The notes under the pieces: generated by a model | The model's input: the letters and a program-made list of their open reading frames with translations, nothing else | The model's database searches: none | What the model was told of the DNA's origin: nothing | Position numbers and translations under genes: made by a program | From: Phymorhynchus buccinoides | Taxonomy: Eukaryota; Mollusca; Gastropoda; Neogastropoda; Raphitomidae | DNA length: 64,000 bases | Assembly (NCBI GenBank): GCA_017654935.2 | Contig: CM065684.1 | Location: forward strand, 63,769,594 to 63,833,593 | Reading direction: 5' to 3' | In this document: positions 42,390 to 53,280 of the stretch, piece by piece | Numbering within the stretch: the first letter of the stretch is position 1 | Layout: each line of letters starts with the position of its first letter

Positions 42390-43985
42390 CAGTGTCTAGC
42401 CAGTTGGCATGGCCTCTAACATTTTTATTTAATAAATCTGTACTAGTAGGCAAATTACCTACTAGCTGGAAAGTAGCTCAAGTTACACCAATATTTAAAA
42501 AGGGCGATAAGAGTAGTCCTGGGAACTACCGCCCAGTGAGCCTTACCTCCATCGTTTGTAAACTTTTTGAAGGTTTTATCCATGACGCACTGTGTGATCA
42601 TTTAATTGAGAATGATATTTTATCTAAAGACCAATTTGGTTTTACCCGGGGACGATCTTGTGTCACACAGCTGTTAGTCACCTTAGGAGATTGGATAGGC
42701 TCCCTGGAGGAAGGTAGGCCAGTGGACACCGTTTACCTAGATTTTCAGAAGGCGTTCGATACTGTTTCACATTCCAGACTTATTTTGAAGCTAGCGGGTT
42801 ATGGCGTGGGCGGAAGACTGTTGGGGTGGATCAGGGATTTTTTGAGCGAGCGCACACAATATGTAACTATAAATGGATTTAGTTCTAAAAAGGTAGATGT
42901 CACTAGTGGGGTCCCACAGGGTAGTGTCCTGGGACCCACTTTATTCCTGTACTTTATAAATGATTTACCAACTTGTGTAGACTGTAATATGAAGATCTTT
43001 GCTGATGACACTAAGGCATACAATAATGTAGAAAACAATGATGAATCAAGAAAAAGAGTTCAAATGTGCATTGATAACTTAGTTACATGGGCTGATACTT
43101 GGCTCATGAAATTTAATAGTCAAAAGTGTAAGGTTATGCACCTTGGTAAAAAATAATCCCAAGCATACATATTATATGAAAAATAATGAAGATAAACGGG
43201 TGCTGGAACCTACAGATGTTGAGAAAGATCTTGGGGTGTTTGTGGACCCGGGCTTGACTTTCAAACCTCACATAAATAATATTGTATTAAAAGCCAACAG
43301 GATGTCCGGTCTGCTTGTTAGCATTATTACTAACAAATCAAAAGTTATAATGATTCCTTTATTTAAGGCTTTGGTGAGACCTATGTTAGAGTATGGAAAT
43401 CCTGTATGGTATGCACATTTGAGAAAACACATTGATATGCTAGAGGGAGTTCAGAGGAGGTTTACAAAAAAGATTGTTGGTACAAATGATATGACCTATG
43501 AGGAAAGACTTATTTATCTGCGGATACCTAGCCTAGAGTATAGAAGGCTCAGGGGTGATATGATTGAAGTTTATAAAATATGTCACCATTTATACGATTA
43601 TTCCACTACTAACAGCCTACTAACTCTTTTTGAGGGTGATAGAACCCGTGGCCATAACTTTAAGTTGTACAAAAAAGATACTAACACCAGACTAGCACAA
43701 AACCTTTTTACTAATAGAATAATAAATGCATGGAATAACCTTCCCGATGAAGCAGTTAATGCAAAGTCATTAAATTCATTCAAAAAATATCATAGACAAG
43801 TTTTTCCAAAACAAAATGTATTCAGTTAATATACAGATTTAAAGGAATAAAACACAGATGCCTTAGTAGTCATCAGTGAATGAAGCCAAACCAAATAAAA
43901 ATCAAAAACATATTTAGAGGGCAAAAGGCTAAACAAAATAGCCTATAGTGCCATTTAGGTATTAGGTATTAGGTATTAGGTACTT
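42390..43985 (+). mobile_element. CR1/Jockey-group LINE, 5'-truncated, nearly intact ORF
   Basis: Reverse transcriptase motifs in order: [58 protein letters not shown] and MKIFADDTKAY. One shift in an A-run at about 43147-43152 separates it from the second half: DLGVFVDPGLTFKPHI, LVRPMLEYGNPVW, GVQRRFTKKI and INAWNNLPDEAVNAKSLNSF, ending at 43829. The 3' end has about four tandem TATTAGG units at 43957-43982. The FADD catalytic box is intact, so it is young, but the 5' part is missing. Confidence 0.85.
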
Positions 43986-44205
43986 TATAGTCACAGAGGC
44001 GTCTATGTGAAATTCGGGTTGCTCCCACCTGGAGAGCGCGTCGCAGCCAGAGGCGCGCCACCCAATTTTTTTTGTTTTTTTGTTTTTTGCATGCGATTTT
44101 TGTCACTGATGAGGGGGGGGGGGGGGGGGGGGGTGTAAATTTTGACAAAATGACAACTTTTTCGTTGCCACTGGGTTTAACGTGTGCTAAGTGCATGGGC
44201 ACACG

Positions 44206-44236
<31 letters not shown>

Positions 44237-44332
44237 TCCACGTTCAGACCGTTAAGGCCTAAGTGCAAAATGAGAGGAAAAATCCCCTTGTACCCAGGTT
44301 CGAACTCGGGTTTACTTGACATGCTATGCTAT
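43986..44332 (-). mobile_element. tRNA-derived SINE-like copy, minus strand
   Basis: The minus strand has GAGTTCGAACCTGGGTAC (B-box-like) at about 44290-44310, then TCGGATGAGACGATAAACCG and GGTCCCGTGTGCCCATGCAC, matching 46908-46960 of the SINE at 46727. CTATG repeats at its end and a GAAATTCGGG domain at about 44008 accompany it. A G-run lies at 44113-44133. Confidence 0.6.
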
Positions 44333-44334
44333 GC

Positions 44335-45375
44335 TATGCTCTCACACCAGTGTTCAAGAAAGGTGAACACTATGATCCAGCAAACTACAGGCCCATTTCA
44401 CTGACCTGCATCTCGTGCAAACTGCTAGAGCACATCATTGTCAGCTCTGTGATGGATCACTTAGAGAGAAATAACATCTTCTGTGGCCAGCAGCACGGAT
44501 TCAGGAAGAACTGGTCCTGTGAGACTCAGCTCCTAGAACTTGTCAGCGAACTGGTGGACAGCATGGAAGAGGGCAAACAAACAGACATCCTTGTCATGGA
44601 TTTTGCCAAGGTGTTTGACAAGGTGAATCACAGCCTTCTCCTGCACAAACTCCACCACTATGGCATTAAAGGGCGAAGTCAATGGCTGGATCAAGAACTT
44701 TCTGACAGATAGACTTCAGGCAGTTGTAGTCGAGGGAGCCCGATCGGAAGATGCTTGCGTAAAATCCGGCGTCCCCCAAGGATCGGTGCTTGGACCCTGT
44801 CTCTTCCTCGCTTACATAAATGACCTGCCAGAACAAGTGACCTCACCAACACGACTGTTTGCGGATGACACAGCACTCTACAAAACCATCACTTCTGAAC
44901 AGGACCAAAGACAGCTGCAACAGGACCTCCAACACCTGGCAGACTGGGAAGGAAATTGGCATATGTAATTCCATCCCCAAAAGTGCATTGTCCTACCTGT
45001 GTCAAGGAGTAGAACACCACTCCGCCATAGCTATGACCTGCATGGCCACACCCTGGACACAGTGACTTCAGTGAAGTATCTAGGTATCACCATCCAGAAG
45101 GACATCAGCTGGGACTTGCATGTTGAGGCCATAACATCAAAGGCAAACAGAATGTTGGGCTTTCTACAACGGAATCTGAAGATCTGCTCATCAGAACTGA
45201 GGGAGAAAGCATACCTGACCCTTGTCAGACCCCTGCTTGAATATGCCAGTTCTGTGTGGGACCCCCCACTTTATAAGATCCTGAACGGCATCGTCAAAGT
45301 CGACAACACCAGACTGAAGTCAGCTCCAACTCGCCTCAGAAGAGGACACAGTGTTTGCTTCTTCAGCTGGCTCGT
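44335..45375 (+). pseudogene. Jockey-like LINE, right part, frameshifted and internally deleted
   Basis: It contains [76 protein letters not shown] and RLFADDTALY, then (shifted) SVKYLGITIQKDISW and LTLVRPLLEYASSVWDP. After WDP it jumps to LYKILNGIVKV and RLRRGHS, missing the usual intervening segment. Frame changes occur near 44670 and 44970. The catalytic FADD remains. Confidence 0.8.
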
Positions 45376-45639
45376 TCTAGTCCCCCATCAAGATGTAAAT
45401 CCCCCCCCCCCCCCCCCCCCAGTTTAGGTGTTCCTGCCGACTCAGCATCATGTCGGGGGCTCGATCAGCGAGACCCGACTGGCTGGGTCATCTTCGTAGA
45501 GTAGTTTTTTGTTTTATTTTGTTTGTTTCTTTTTGATGCCCGACTTCGGACCTCAACCGCATATAGTATCATAAAATCAAACTGATGATTGTGGATACTC
45601 AACGGTAGAAGAAGAAGATCCCTAACCATATTCCTAACC
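45376..45639. other. Unassigned sequence with C-run
   Basis: C-run at 45400-45420, then TCGGGGGCTCGATCAGCGAG and ATCATAAAATCAAACTGATG. Possibly a LINE 3' untranslated part; not proven. Confidence 0.4.
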
Positions 45640-45740
45640 CTAACCCTACCCGCTTCTTTTGGTCGTTTCGGCCTCGCCCAATGACTGAATGAGTGAAGTT
45701 GGCCCCGTGTCCATCCAAGTCGGCCTCGTTTCCGACCAAG

Positions 45741-45794
<54 letters not shown>

Positions 45795-45804
45795 CCACAC
45801 AGTT

Positions 45805-45865
<61 letters not shown>

Positions 45866-46111
45866 ATTTTATGCTGTTGTATGAATGGAGTCATTTGTGT
45901 CATGTCTCTTCTTCTTGACTGTGCGTGACCACAATCAACACTTTGATTATTTTGCCACGGAACCGGGGAGGTTCTAGACCACTTTTGCCGGAAGAAAAGG
46001 CTCAAGGCCTCAGAAGAAATAATACAACAGAGAGAGCACAGATAAGAGAACTAGGAAACTGTTGATCCGTTGGGTTGTTGCGCACGCACACACACACACA
46101 AACCACATAGT

Positions 46112-46152
<41 letters not shown>

Positions 46153-46178
46153 CCTCTCTCTCCCCTCCCTCCCTCCCT

Positions 46179-46237
<59 letters not shown>

Positions 46238-46440
46238 GCTTTTGCTTGTGTCTAATATATGAGGTCTAAAAACAAACACATAGTGTTGGGTTGGTCGGAA
46301 TGACATAGTGTTGGATTGGTCGGAAACGAGACCGACTTGGACAGACACGAGGCCGAATTGATTCATTGGGCGAGGCGGAAACGACCAAAAAAGCGGGGCC
46401 GAAATGGCACGAGGCCGATCTGACCAGACACCAACCTATC
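45640..46440. mobile_element. ~0.75-kb inverted-repeat element with microsatellites inside
   Basis: Left arm about 45650-45740 (GGTCGTTTCGGCCTCGCCCA ... CAAGTCGGCCTCGTTTCCGA) is the inverted match of about 46311-46400 (TTGGTCGGAAACGAGACCGA ... TTGGGCGAGGCGGAAACGAC). The centre holds two (CA)n(TC)n blocks at 45742-45862 and 46084-46232. There is no coding capacity. Superfamily unknown. Confidence 0.65.
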
Positions 46441-46726
46441 CCTAACTCTAAACCTATTTATTACACAAACTGAAACAAAAATAATACACATGAACAAGTG
46501 AAGAGTAACGTTATTTTTATTGACGAGGCATAACAGAATGTGTAATATTTCAACAAAAATGTTTTTTTCAAACAACATAGACAACACAACAATACTTCCC
46601 CGCTTCACAGTCGAGCAGTCTCCAAAAAAAATCGGTTAAAAACCTATCCCTAACTCTTCGCACATGCGCAGACATGTTGAGAACAAATCCATTTTGATAC
46701 GCATACGCACACACACACAAATATCT

Positions 46727-47085
46727 GGGAGCCGCTGTAGCTCAGTTGGTAAACTTGTCTGAGTCGCTAGTTTGTAATCCGTCAGGTTTGCGAGTGTGCA
46801 GGTTCGAACACAGCTTGGTTCACAGTGGTGTGTCCTTGGGAAATTACTCCTATTTTCCTCCACCCTGGGGTAAATGGGTACCTGACGTCAGTTGGGGGAA
46901 AAGTCCTTCGGATGAGACTTTTCAAAAACCGAGGTCCCGTGTGCGAATGCATGCACAAGATCTTGCGCACACGTTAAAGCCCATCCCACTATTTGATACA
47001 AGTAGGCAGTGTGTGCTGGTAGGATGGATTACACGAATTCACATAGCACGCATCCTGTGCGCTATTAATGGTTTGAATGAAGACC
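46727..47085 (+). mobile_element. tRNA-derived SINE
   Basis: GGGAGCCGCTGTAGCTCAG starts a tRNA-like head with an A box (TAGCTCAGTTGG, 46738-46749) and a B box (GGTTCGAAC, from 46801). The body contains CCTTCGGATGAGACTTTTC, AAACCGAGGTCCCGTGTGC and TTGCGCACACGTTAAAG, shared with the minus-strand copy at 43986-44332. The spacing between boxes is longer than in a real tRNA, and no cloverleaf-grade tRNA is claimed. Confidence 0.8.
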
Positions 47086-47099
47086 GGTGAGCGCGGGAA

Positions 47100-47385
47100 A
47101 GGATAAACATCTCCAACTGGAAGAAGAAGAGTCACCCTGCAGACAAACGGAACCTGGAACGAAGAGGTCACTCGCAACAGCTCCTCATCCCTCAGTGTCG
47201 GATGCAGTATCGCCAGAGTTCCTTCTTTCCCCGGACAATCAGGGAGTGGAACGACTTGCCTACATCAGCAGTTGAGGCCAGAACTCCAGAGAGTTTCGCA
47301 GCCGGAGTCTGGAAGCACCTGAATGGACACCTGCCTGCTGCACCCATCATGCCTGATGGCCCCACTCAGGGGTCATTGGGCTAGC
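47100..47385 (+). pseudogene. Jockey-like LINE C-terminal fragment
   Basis: It reads RRGHSQQLLIPQCRMQYRQS and SFFPRTIREWNDLPTSAVEA, ending with a stop at about 47382. This is the usual C-terminal tail of Jockey-group ORFs. The RRGHS string also ends the fragment at 45375, so it could be the far end of that same LINE split by the inverted-repeat element and SINE. Confidence 0.7.
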
Positions 47386-47892
47386 AACCCAAACTCTCTT
47401 CTTCCTTTTTTTCCCCCCTTCTCTTCTCGCATTCTGCTTTTGCTTGTTGCTGGAAGTGGGGTCTGTTCCTTCCCGGCTGAACTGGGGGTGTTAATGGTCT
47501 TAACCCAGTGCAAGCACTTAATCCCTTATCTTTTTATCTGTCCTCTCTTCTGTCTAAGGCCTAACTTTTAAGTTTCTTCTCAGACTTTGAGCCTTTTATT
47601 CCGGCATGAGTGGTAGAACCTCCCGGTTCCATGGTAAAATAATCAAAGAGCTGATTATGGTCACGCACAGCAAAGAAAAAGAAGAAGACACACAAACAGA
47701 GAGAGAGGAGGAGGAGGAAACTATAGGCAAAACAGCTAAAATTATGTGTGTATCACTTTGTGTGTGTGTCACTGTGTGTGTACGTCACTGTGTGTGTGTG
47801 TGTGGTTTGTAGTATGTTCCCTCATATGTGAATCATAATATATAAATTCCCATTATTATTATTATCATTTTTGTTTTCTTTGTATATTCCAG
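47386..47892. other. Unassigned sequence, end of intron before CSKMT-like exon
   Basis: Contains a (GT)n tract at about 47756-47810 and ends in a pyrimidine-poor but usable acceptor, TTTCTTTGTATATTCCAG. Confidence 0.5.
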
Positions 47893-48578
47893 ACAAGAGG
47901 AGTGAGAAACTCGGTGAACGTCAGTACTGGCAGAGTCAATACCAGCGAGCCCTGGCACCCTCCTCCTCCTTCGACTGGTTCCTCCCAGACAAAGTCGTGT
48001 CCAGCTTCGCCTGCTTCGCTCTCCTCAACGTCGCCTCCAAACGCACCTTCCACGAGAACTCTGACGAAACCATGTACCAACGGGTCCAACCCATCAACGT
48101 TTTAGACCTCGGCTGCGGAAAATCCTCTCTCCCTATGTATTTCTACGAATGGACTCCCTTCCCTGTAGCTATCCACTGTTTAGATTATGTTTACGAAGCG
48201 GTGAATTTTCAAATCAACAGTTTACGGTCGGTACCGGCGGGGCATCTTGGTAGTTACGTTTTCGGAGTTTGTGCCAGCGTTTCTCATCTTCCGTACCAAT
48301 CGGGACATTTCCATGTGGTGACGGATAAAGGGACGATGGACGCGGTGCTGAGAGATCCTAAGAACGGAGCTGAGCGCACTCGGTCGATGCTGCAGGAAGT
48401 GCACAGGGTGCTGAGGACGGGAGGCTCGTTCCTGCAGGTCACGGACGAAGACCCTGACAGTCGCATGTTTTTCTTGGAAACGCACTCGCCGCCTGGCTGC
48501 AGCTGGAAGTTCTCCATCCTGACGGGGAGTGATGTGGGTGTGGGCAGAGAGTGCTTTGTCTATTCCTTCTGCAAGTGA
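47893..48578 (+). CDS. CSKMT: CSKMT/METTL12-like methyltransferase, last exon
   Basis: Acceptor ATATTCCAG precedes 47893. The exon (686 bp) is fully open to TGA at 48576-48578. It starts with a split Asp codon, then KRSEKLGERQYWQSQYQ. It holds FDWFLPD, the AdoMet motif VLDLGCGKSSLP, CLDYVYEAV, DKGTMDAVL, VHRVLRTGGSFLQVTDEDPD and a VYSFCK end. The family member CSKMT (METTL12) methylates a lysine of mitochondrial citrate synthase; the (F/Y)DWF, DKGTxDA and DEDPD motifs in order are diagnostic. About 228 residues cover the methyltransferase domain; the upstream exon with the mitochondrial signal was not found in the 0.5 kb before it, nor elsewhere in the window. No stops or frameshifts, in contrast to the surrounding retroelements. 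Confidence 0.9.
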
Positions 48579-49455
48579 TGTTTCCACAATGTATTATGAT
48601 TTTGAATATGTTTAGTGTGTTTCGGAAAAAAGATAAATTTTGGGCGTTGACATCTGTCCAATAGTGTGATTAAGCTAAGTTGGTAAATTTGTTTGGGATT
48701 TTGTTTACCACGGCTGCCCAATAGCACCCCCACCTATTCTTCTTGCCTCCATTACCATTTCTCTGCCCTTATCCATTTGTTGTCTGTAGTATGAGACCTG
48801 GTTGTAATTTCTCTTAAACAACCGATCCCAGGGATCGGGTCTTGCTCGTCAGAAAAGCTCTGCCTCGCGGTGGCTCGCACAACTGTGATTCAAATGTGGC
48901 GCGTGCTCAGCGCCTCCCCTCTTTTAGTTTTATAGTCCGGTCGCAGGTTTAAGAAGATAATAACATGTTTTTGACTTTGACTTATCCCCCTGCTTACCCC
49001 CTCTCTCCCCTTATTTGGAAATCTTACTCACTAAGTAGCCTTTTTAGCTACCATTGTTTTATGCACTTTAGATCTGTTTTAAGACCTAAGTCTAGTTGTG
49101 AATGTAGAGGTGCTGTTGTGAGTTTTTTTCTTGGATTGAAAAGTGAAATTTGTATGGTGTAAACTTATGAATGATACTCGTAGTCCCTTGCCTATAGAAA
49201 CTATACACAGTCAGCAGGAGTATACTACCATATCTTATACACAGAGAGTGTTCTTACGCAAATTGGTTTTCTGCTAGTATTGTTTTTTTATCTAATGTTT
49301 AAGTCGATGTCAAAATCAAAATAATGTTGTCTTTTGTTGTTGTTGCTTTAATAGTTATAGGACATGCACTTATATTTAGTGTTTTTTCTGGTTAATTTAT
49401 TCTTTTGTTTGTGCTTGTTTTGATAGTTTTTAACTCTCTCTTTCTTTCAATCTCT
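48579..49455. other. 3' untranslated region and flanking sequence
   Basis: Probably begins with the 3' UTR of the CSKMT-like gene; no AATAAA was found close to the stop. The block at 48820-48920 (AAAAGCTCTGCCTCGCGGTG..GGCGCGTGCTCAGCGCC) looks like the SINE-type domain seen at 30421 and 44008. Confidence 0.4.
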
Positions 49456-49533
49456 GTCTCTTTGTGTGTGTGTGTGCACGTGCATGCGTGTGGGGCATGT
49501 GGAGTGTGTGGTGGAGTGTGTGTGTGTGTGTGT
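49456..49533 (+). repeat. (GT)n microsatellite
   Basis: GT/GTGC repeats, followed by AAGTCAAGTGAAGTCAAAATT, a LINE-tail-like sequence in reverse orientation. Confidence 0.85.
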
Positions 49534-49827
49534 CAAGTCAAGTGAAGTCAAAATTTTATTTCAAGATGGACATTGAACATACATGCTTTTTTTCATCAAG
49601 CCATCTAACAAAGACAAAATGCAAACACGCACGCACAATACACAAACCATATTGCTTATTTACATACAAAAAAGGAACACGGAACAGATAAATATTGACA
49701 GTAAACAATGGAAGGCTTACGAAAAGCAAAACATATCAACAAATCGTGCCACATATTTAAATGGCAATGGGGACACAAAAGGTCATTGTGTGTGTGTGTG
49801 CATTTGCGTGCAAGCGTGTGTGTAGTA

Positions 49828-50003
49828 CAGTGGGACCTCCCTTATAAGACCTTCAAAAATCATCAAAAATGAGGTCTTATAAGGGAGGGGTTTTATAAGG
49901 GAGGTAATTTTAATACTTACAAAGAAGGGCAATGTCTCGGAGAAGAAGGTCTTATGTGGGAGGGAGTCTTATAATGGGAGGTCTTATAACGGAGGTTCCA
50001 CTG
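49828..50003. mobile_element. Mariner-like MITE copy 3 (176 bp)
   Basis: TA-CAGTGGGACCTCCCTTA at the left and GGTTCCACTG-TA at the right; TA target duplication on both sides. It shares AAGAAGGGCAATGTCTCGG and the overall 176-bp length with copy 4. Confidence 0.85.
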
Positions 50004-50267
50004 TATATAAATGCGCTTGATTGAGTGACATTTTGTTTGCTGATGTAATTTTCTTTTCACTGTAAAACATTTGAATATTAAGAAATTCTGTTTTCAAAAT
50101 GAGAATCTCCTTGATGCGTATGTATGCGTAAGTGGCTACAATGTAGTCTAAGTAAGAATCTCAGAAGTCAACATTTTTGTATCAAGTATGTATCATGTGA
50201 TAGAATGAAATTCATGTTCAGCTATATCTGATTCTGTGATTGTGTGCATTCCATACCTTGCATTCAT

Positions 50268-50346
50268 TGTGTGTGTGTGTGCGTGTGCGTGCGCACATGT
50301 GTGTATGCGCACATGTGCGTGTGCGCGCACATGTGTGTGTGTGCGC

Positions 50347-50386
<40 letters not shown>
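50268..50386 (+). repeat. (GT)n with GCGCACATGTGT units
   Basis: Alternating purine-pyrimidine repeat with palindromic GCGCACATGTG(C) units, ending in pure (GT)n. Confidence 0.9.
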
Positions 50387-50388
<2 letters not shown>

Positions 50389-50398
50389 AACAAGGAAG

Positions 50399-50525
50399 GC
50401 CTTGGTTGTAAATGCTAAGGGCAGAAGAGGGACTAATGCGATAGCCTTGGTTGTACATGCTAAGGGCAGAAGAGGGACTAATGCGATAGCCTTGATTGTA
50501 AATGCTAAGGGCAGAAGAGGGACTC
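50399..50525 (+). repeat. 45-bp tandem repeat, about 2.8 copies
   Basis: GCCTTGGTTGTAAATGCTAA starts at 50399, 50444 and 50489, with near-identical copies. Confidence 0.93.
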
Positions 50526-50635
50526 ATTTTGAGGCTCTCTTGTACTGTGTGCACCCCCCACCCCCCTCATGTTTACCACCTTCAATCTCAAAGTCTGCTT
50601 CCTCTCAGCGAAAATTATGAAAATAATCCGAGGCT

Positions 50636-50695
50636 GCTTTATTTATTTATTAAGAAAATGTGTATAGCGCTTAATCTTTAAGCTCTACATAATCC
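50636..50695 (-). mobile_element. LINE 3' tail, minus strand
   Basis: TTTATTTATTTATTAAG then TGTATAGCGCTTAATC is the reverse complement of the AAGCGCTATA...TTAATAAATA tail shared by LINEs in this window. No coding part is attached. Confidence 0.45.
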
Positions 50696-51002
50696 TGAAA
50701 AATAACAATAATATGATTAGTAAAAATTTGTATTGACGATTGTGTGTGAGGGTTTTTTGTTGTTGTCATATGATTCTATAGCTCATAATTAGCCTGCATT
50801 GTATTGTTGTTAATGTCGTTTATTCTGAAGTAGACTACTGTTTGAATTTTTTTATGCAATAATAAATGCGACTAAAAATGTTCATGCTTCAAGGATGATT
50901 TTTTTGTTTGTTCTTTTTTTAAACATGCCTGTATGTGTAATTTTAATCCAAGAATATTAACAGAACAAACACATATTGACATAACATGGTCAATGACCCG
51001 AC

Positions 51003-51136
51003 CCCTTCTCTCTCTCCCTGTGAGTGTGTGCGTGTGTGTGCGTGCATGCATGTGTGTGTGTGTGTGTGTGTGTGTGCGTACATGCGGGTGCACACGCACG
51101 TGTGTGTATGTGTGCGTATGTGCTTATGCGAGCACA
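51003..51136 (+). repeat. (TC)n then (GT)n/(GTGC)n microsatellite
   Basis: Short CT tract followed by GT-rich sequence to about 51130. Confidence 0.9.
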
Positions 51137-51194
51137 CACTTGCAATACAAGAGAAGTAGACAGACAGAAATACCAGACATATTATATATACATA

Positions 51195-51370
51195 CAGTGG
51201 AACCTCCCTTATAAGACCTTCATAAATCATCCAAAATGAGGTCTTATAAGGGAGGCGTCTTACATGGGAGGTAATTGTAATACTTGCAAAGAAGGGCAAT
51301 GTCTCAGAGAAGTAGGTCTTATGTGGGAGGGGGTCTTATAATGGGAGGTCTTATAAGGGAGGTTCTACTG
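51195..51370. mobile_element. Mariner-like MITE copy 4 (176 bp)
   Basis: TA-CAGTGGAACCTCCCTTA at the left and GGAGGTTCTACTG-TA at the right. Same length and very similar sequence to copy 3, 1.2 kb away. Confidence 0.85.
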
Positions 51371-51697
51371 TATGTAATTACATCGACGTCGCTTATTTGC
51401 CAAGACAATAGCAGCAGCATTTCACACACACACACGCACGCACGCACGCGGATGAAAACGAGGAATGGCGAAATTGGGTTAGCAGGGACGACCAAATTAA
51501 ACCAGCCAAGCAAGCAGCACCCCAATAGTCAGGAATAAGCTAACTTGCAGAAGCTTTTAGAGAGTTTCCTGTTCAACAATCAACTGGTATTCCGCCAGAT
51601 CGGTTTGGTTGTGTGGTTCTCAGTATGAATGAACATGTACACCCCCCACCCCCACTCCCATTCCCTCTGTCACTGTCTATCACAGTCTCTGTCTCTT

Positions 51698-51698
<1 letters not shown>

Positions 51699-51782
<84 letters not shown>

Positions 51783-51800
51783 GTTTTCTCTCTCTCTCTC

Positions 51801-51859
<59 letters not shown>

Positions 51860-51862
51860 TTA
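51699..51862 (+). repeat. (TC)n microsatellite
   Basis: About 160 bp of CT dinucleotides with a TCGTTTTC/TCGATC interruption. Frames read through it. A C-run follows at 51960-51983. Confidence 0.97.
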
Positions 51863-51983
51863 TCAACGTATGATTTTCATTTTCTATTTGTTGATTTGTT
51901 CTTCTTTTGTTTTTGATACGACTTATTGTTCTAATTAATAAAACATTGTTACTAGAACACCCCCCCCCCCCCCCCCCCCCCCC

Positions 51984-52594
51984 TATTCGTGAATAGACCC
52001 CTCCCTGTGGTAATGACAATAAGTCAGTGTCAGTGTCTTTTGTTCTCTCTCTCTCTCTCAGTCCCTCTTCCCCCACCCATCCCCTGTCTCTGTCTCTTTC
52101 TCGACGTACACACGTCTACGAGTCAACAGAACTAAGCTCAATTCCATTCGCTACGACAGAAATAGAGAACAGTCATGATTGACTTTTTAACAAATTACAA
52201 GACCGTAGGGATGGAAAAAACAAAACACCCAAAGAAGACAATTTGGATGTTCTACTCTTTAATCACCTTGATTAATCTACTGAACAACAAGAAAAGAACC
52301 AAAAAGGTTGAAAAAAAGTAACTAAAAGTAAAATGAAAGAGTATATAAAAAGTCATAAAAAAAAGAGAGATTTGAAAAAATTATTATTAAAACAAATCGG
52401 GGTTTCCTGCCATTGCAGTACTTCCAGGATCGTCCCACTGTCTCTGTAGTTAATAATGTCCTATATGTGCCTGTTCCAGGCCGGAGGACGTTTAACGAAC
52501 TTCCACAATAACATTAAAAAAAGAGTTCAAACTATCATAGACTTTAAAGCTGATGGTTCTTGGACTCGTAGACCCCTCTTATATATGCACAGAA
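51984..52594. other. Unassigned AT-rich sequence
   Basis: No gene or element recognised. Confidence 0.5.
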
Positions 52595-52690
52595 ATAATT
52601 GTTATAATAATAACAGTAATAATAATAATTTTATTTCATATAGCGCTAAAATCCATACATAAGTATTCTCGATGCGCTTTACAACAGAAG
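52595..52690 (-). mobile_element. LINE/SINE 3' tail, minus strand
   Basis: (AAT)n, then TTTTATTTCATATAGCGCTA and ATGCGCTTTACAA: the reverse complement of the GTAAAGCGC...GCGCTATAT...ATTATT tail seen at 41418-41468. The body, if present, would extend to about 53280 but shows no coding motifs. Confidence 0.55.
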
Positions 52691-53280
52691 GAAAAACATG
52701 CAGTAAAATCAACAAGACAGTTATGTTAACAACATTCCACACGCACAGAAACAAAGTAACAAAACCAACACGAATCTTACTCACAAACAACATCCACTTT
52801 TCCTTATCCAGCACTCTCACCCCCCTGACAAACATCTCACCCTCACCTGGGGCGAGTTTCATTGGGGGGCGCTTTTCACGCGAATAACTGTGACGCCAAA
52901 AGGAGTCTAAGAAACCTTTAGAAAACGTTTGCCTAAAAATATTACAAGCTCTTGTCTGATTGGGAAAAAAAAGTATTATTTTAACCAAACTTTTATGGGC
53001 CAAGCAACATCAAGAAATGTATCCACCCCATCCAAGTCACGTGATAGTTCGCCGTGAGATTGCTTGGGGAGAGGCTCAGAGCGCTCGCCAAACTATAGGC
53101 AAATGAAGGTGTTTCTTAGGACCGTTTATGCCGAATTGTGTTTAAAACGGACCCCTGCGTCAAACATATTAAATCATCTCACTTTTGGCCCATAAGATTA
53201 GGCCAATTAAAACCATTTTCGTAAAAACACGAGAGCAATTTAAAAGTAATACACTTTGAATAATTGTAGATAGAAATAGG

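Noticed and set aside
46727..46812. A functional tRNA gene
   Set aside because: The A and B boxes are present, but spacing is too long and no cloverleaf closes. The downstream body matches another SINE-like copy.
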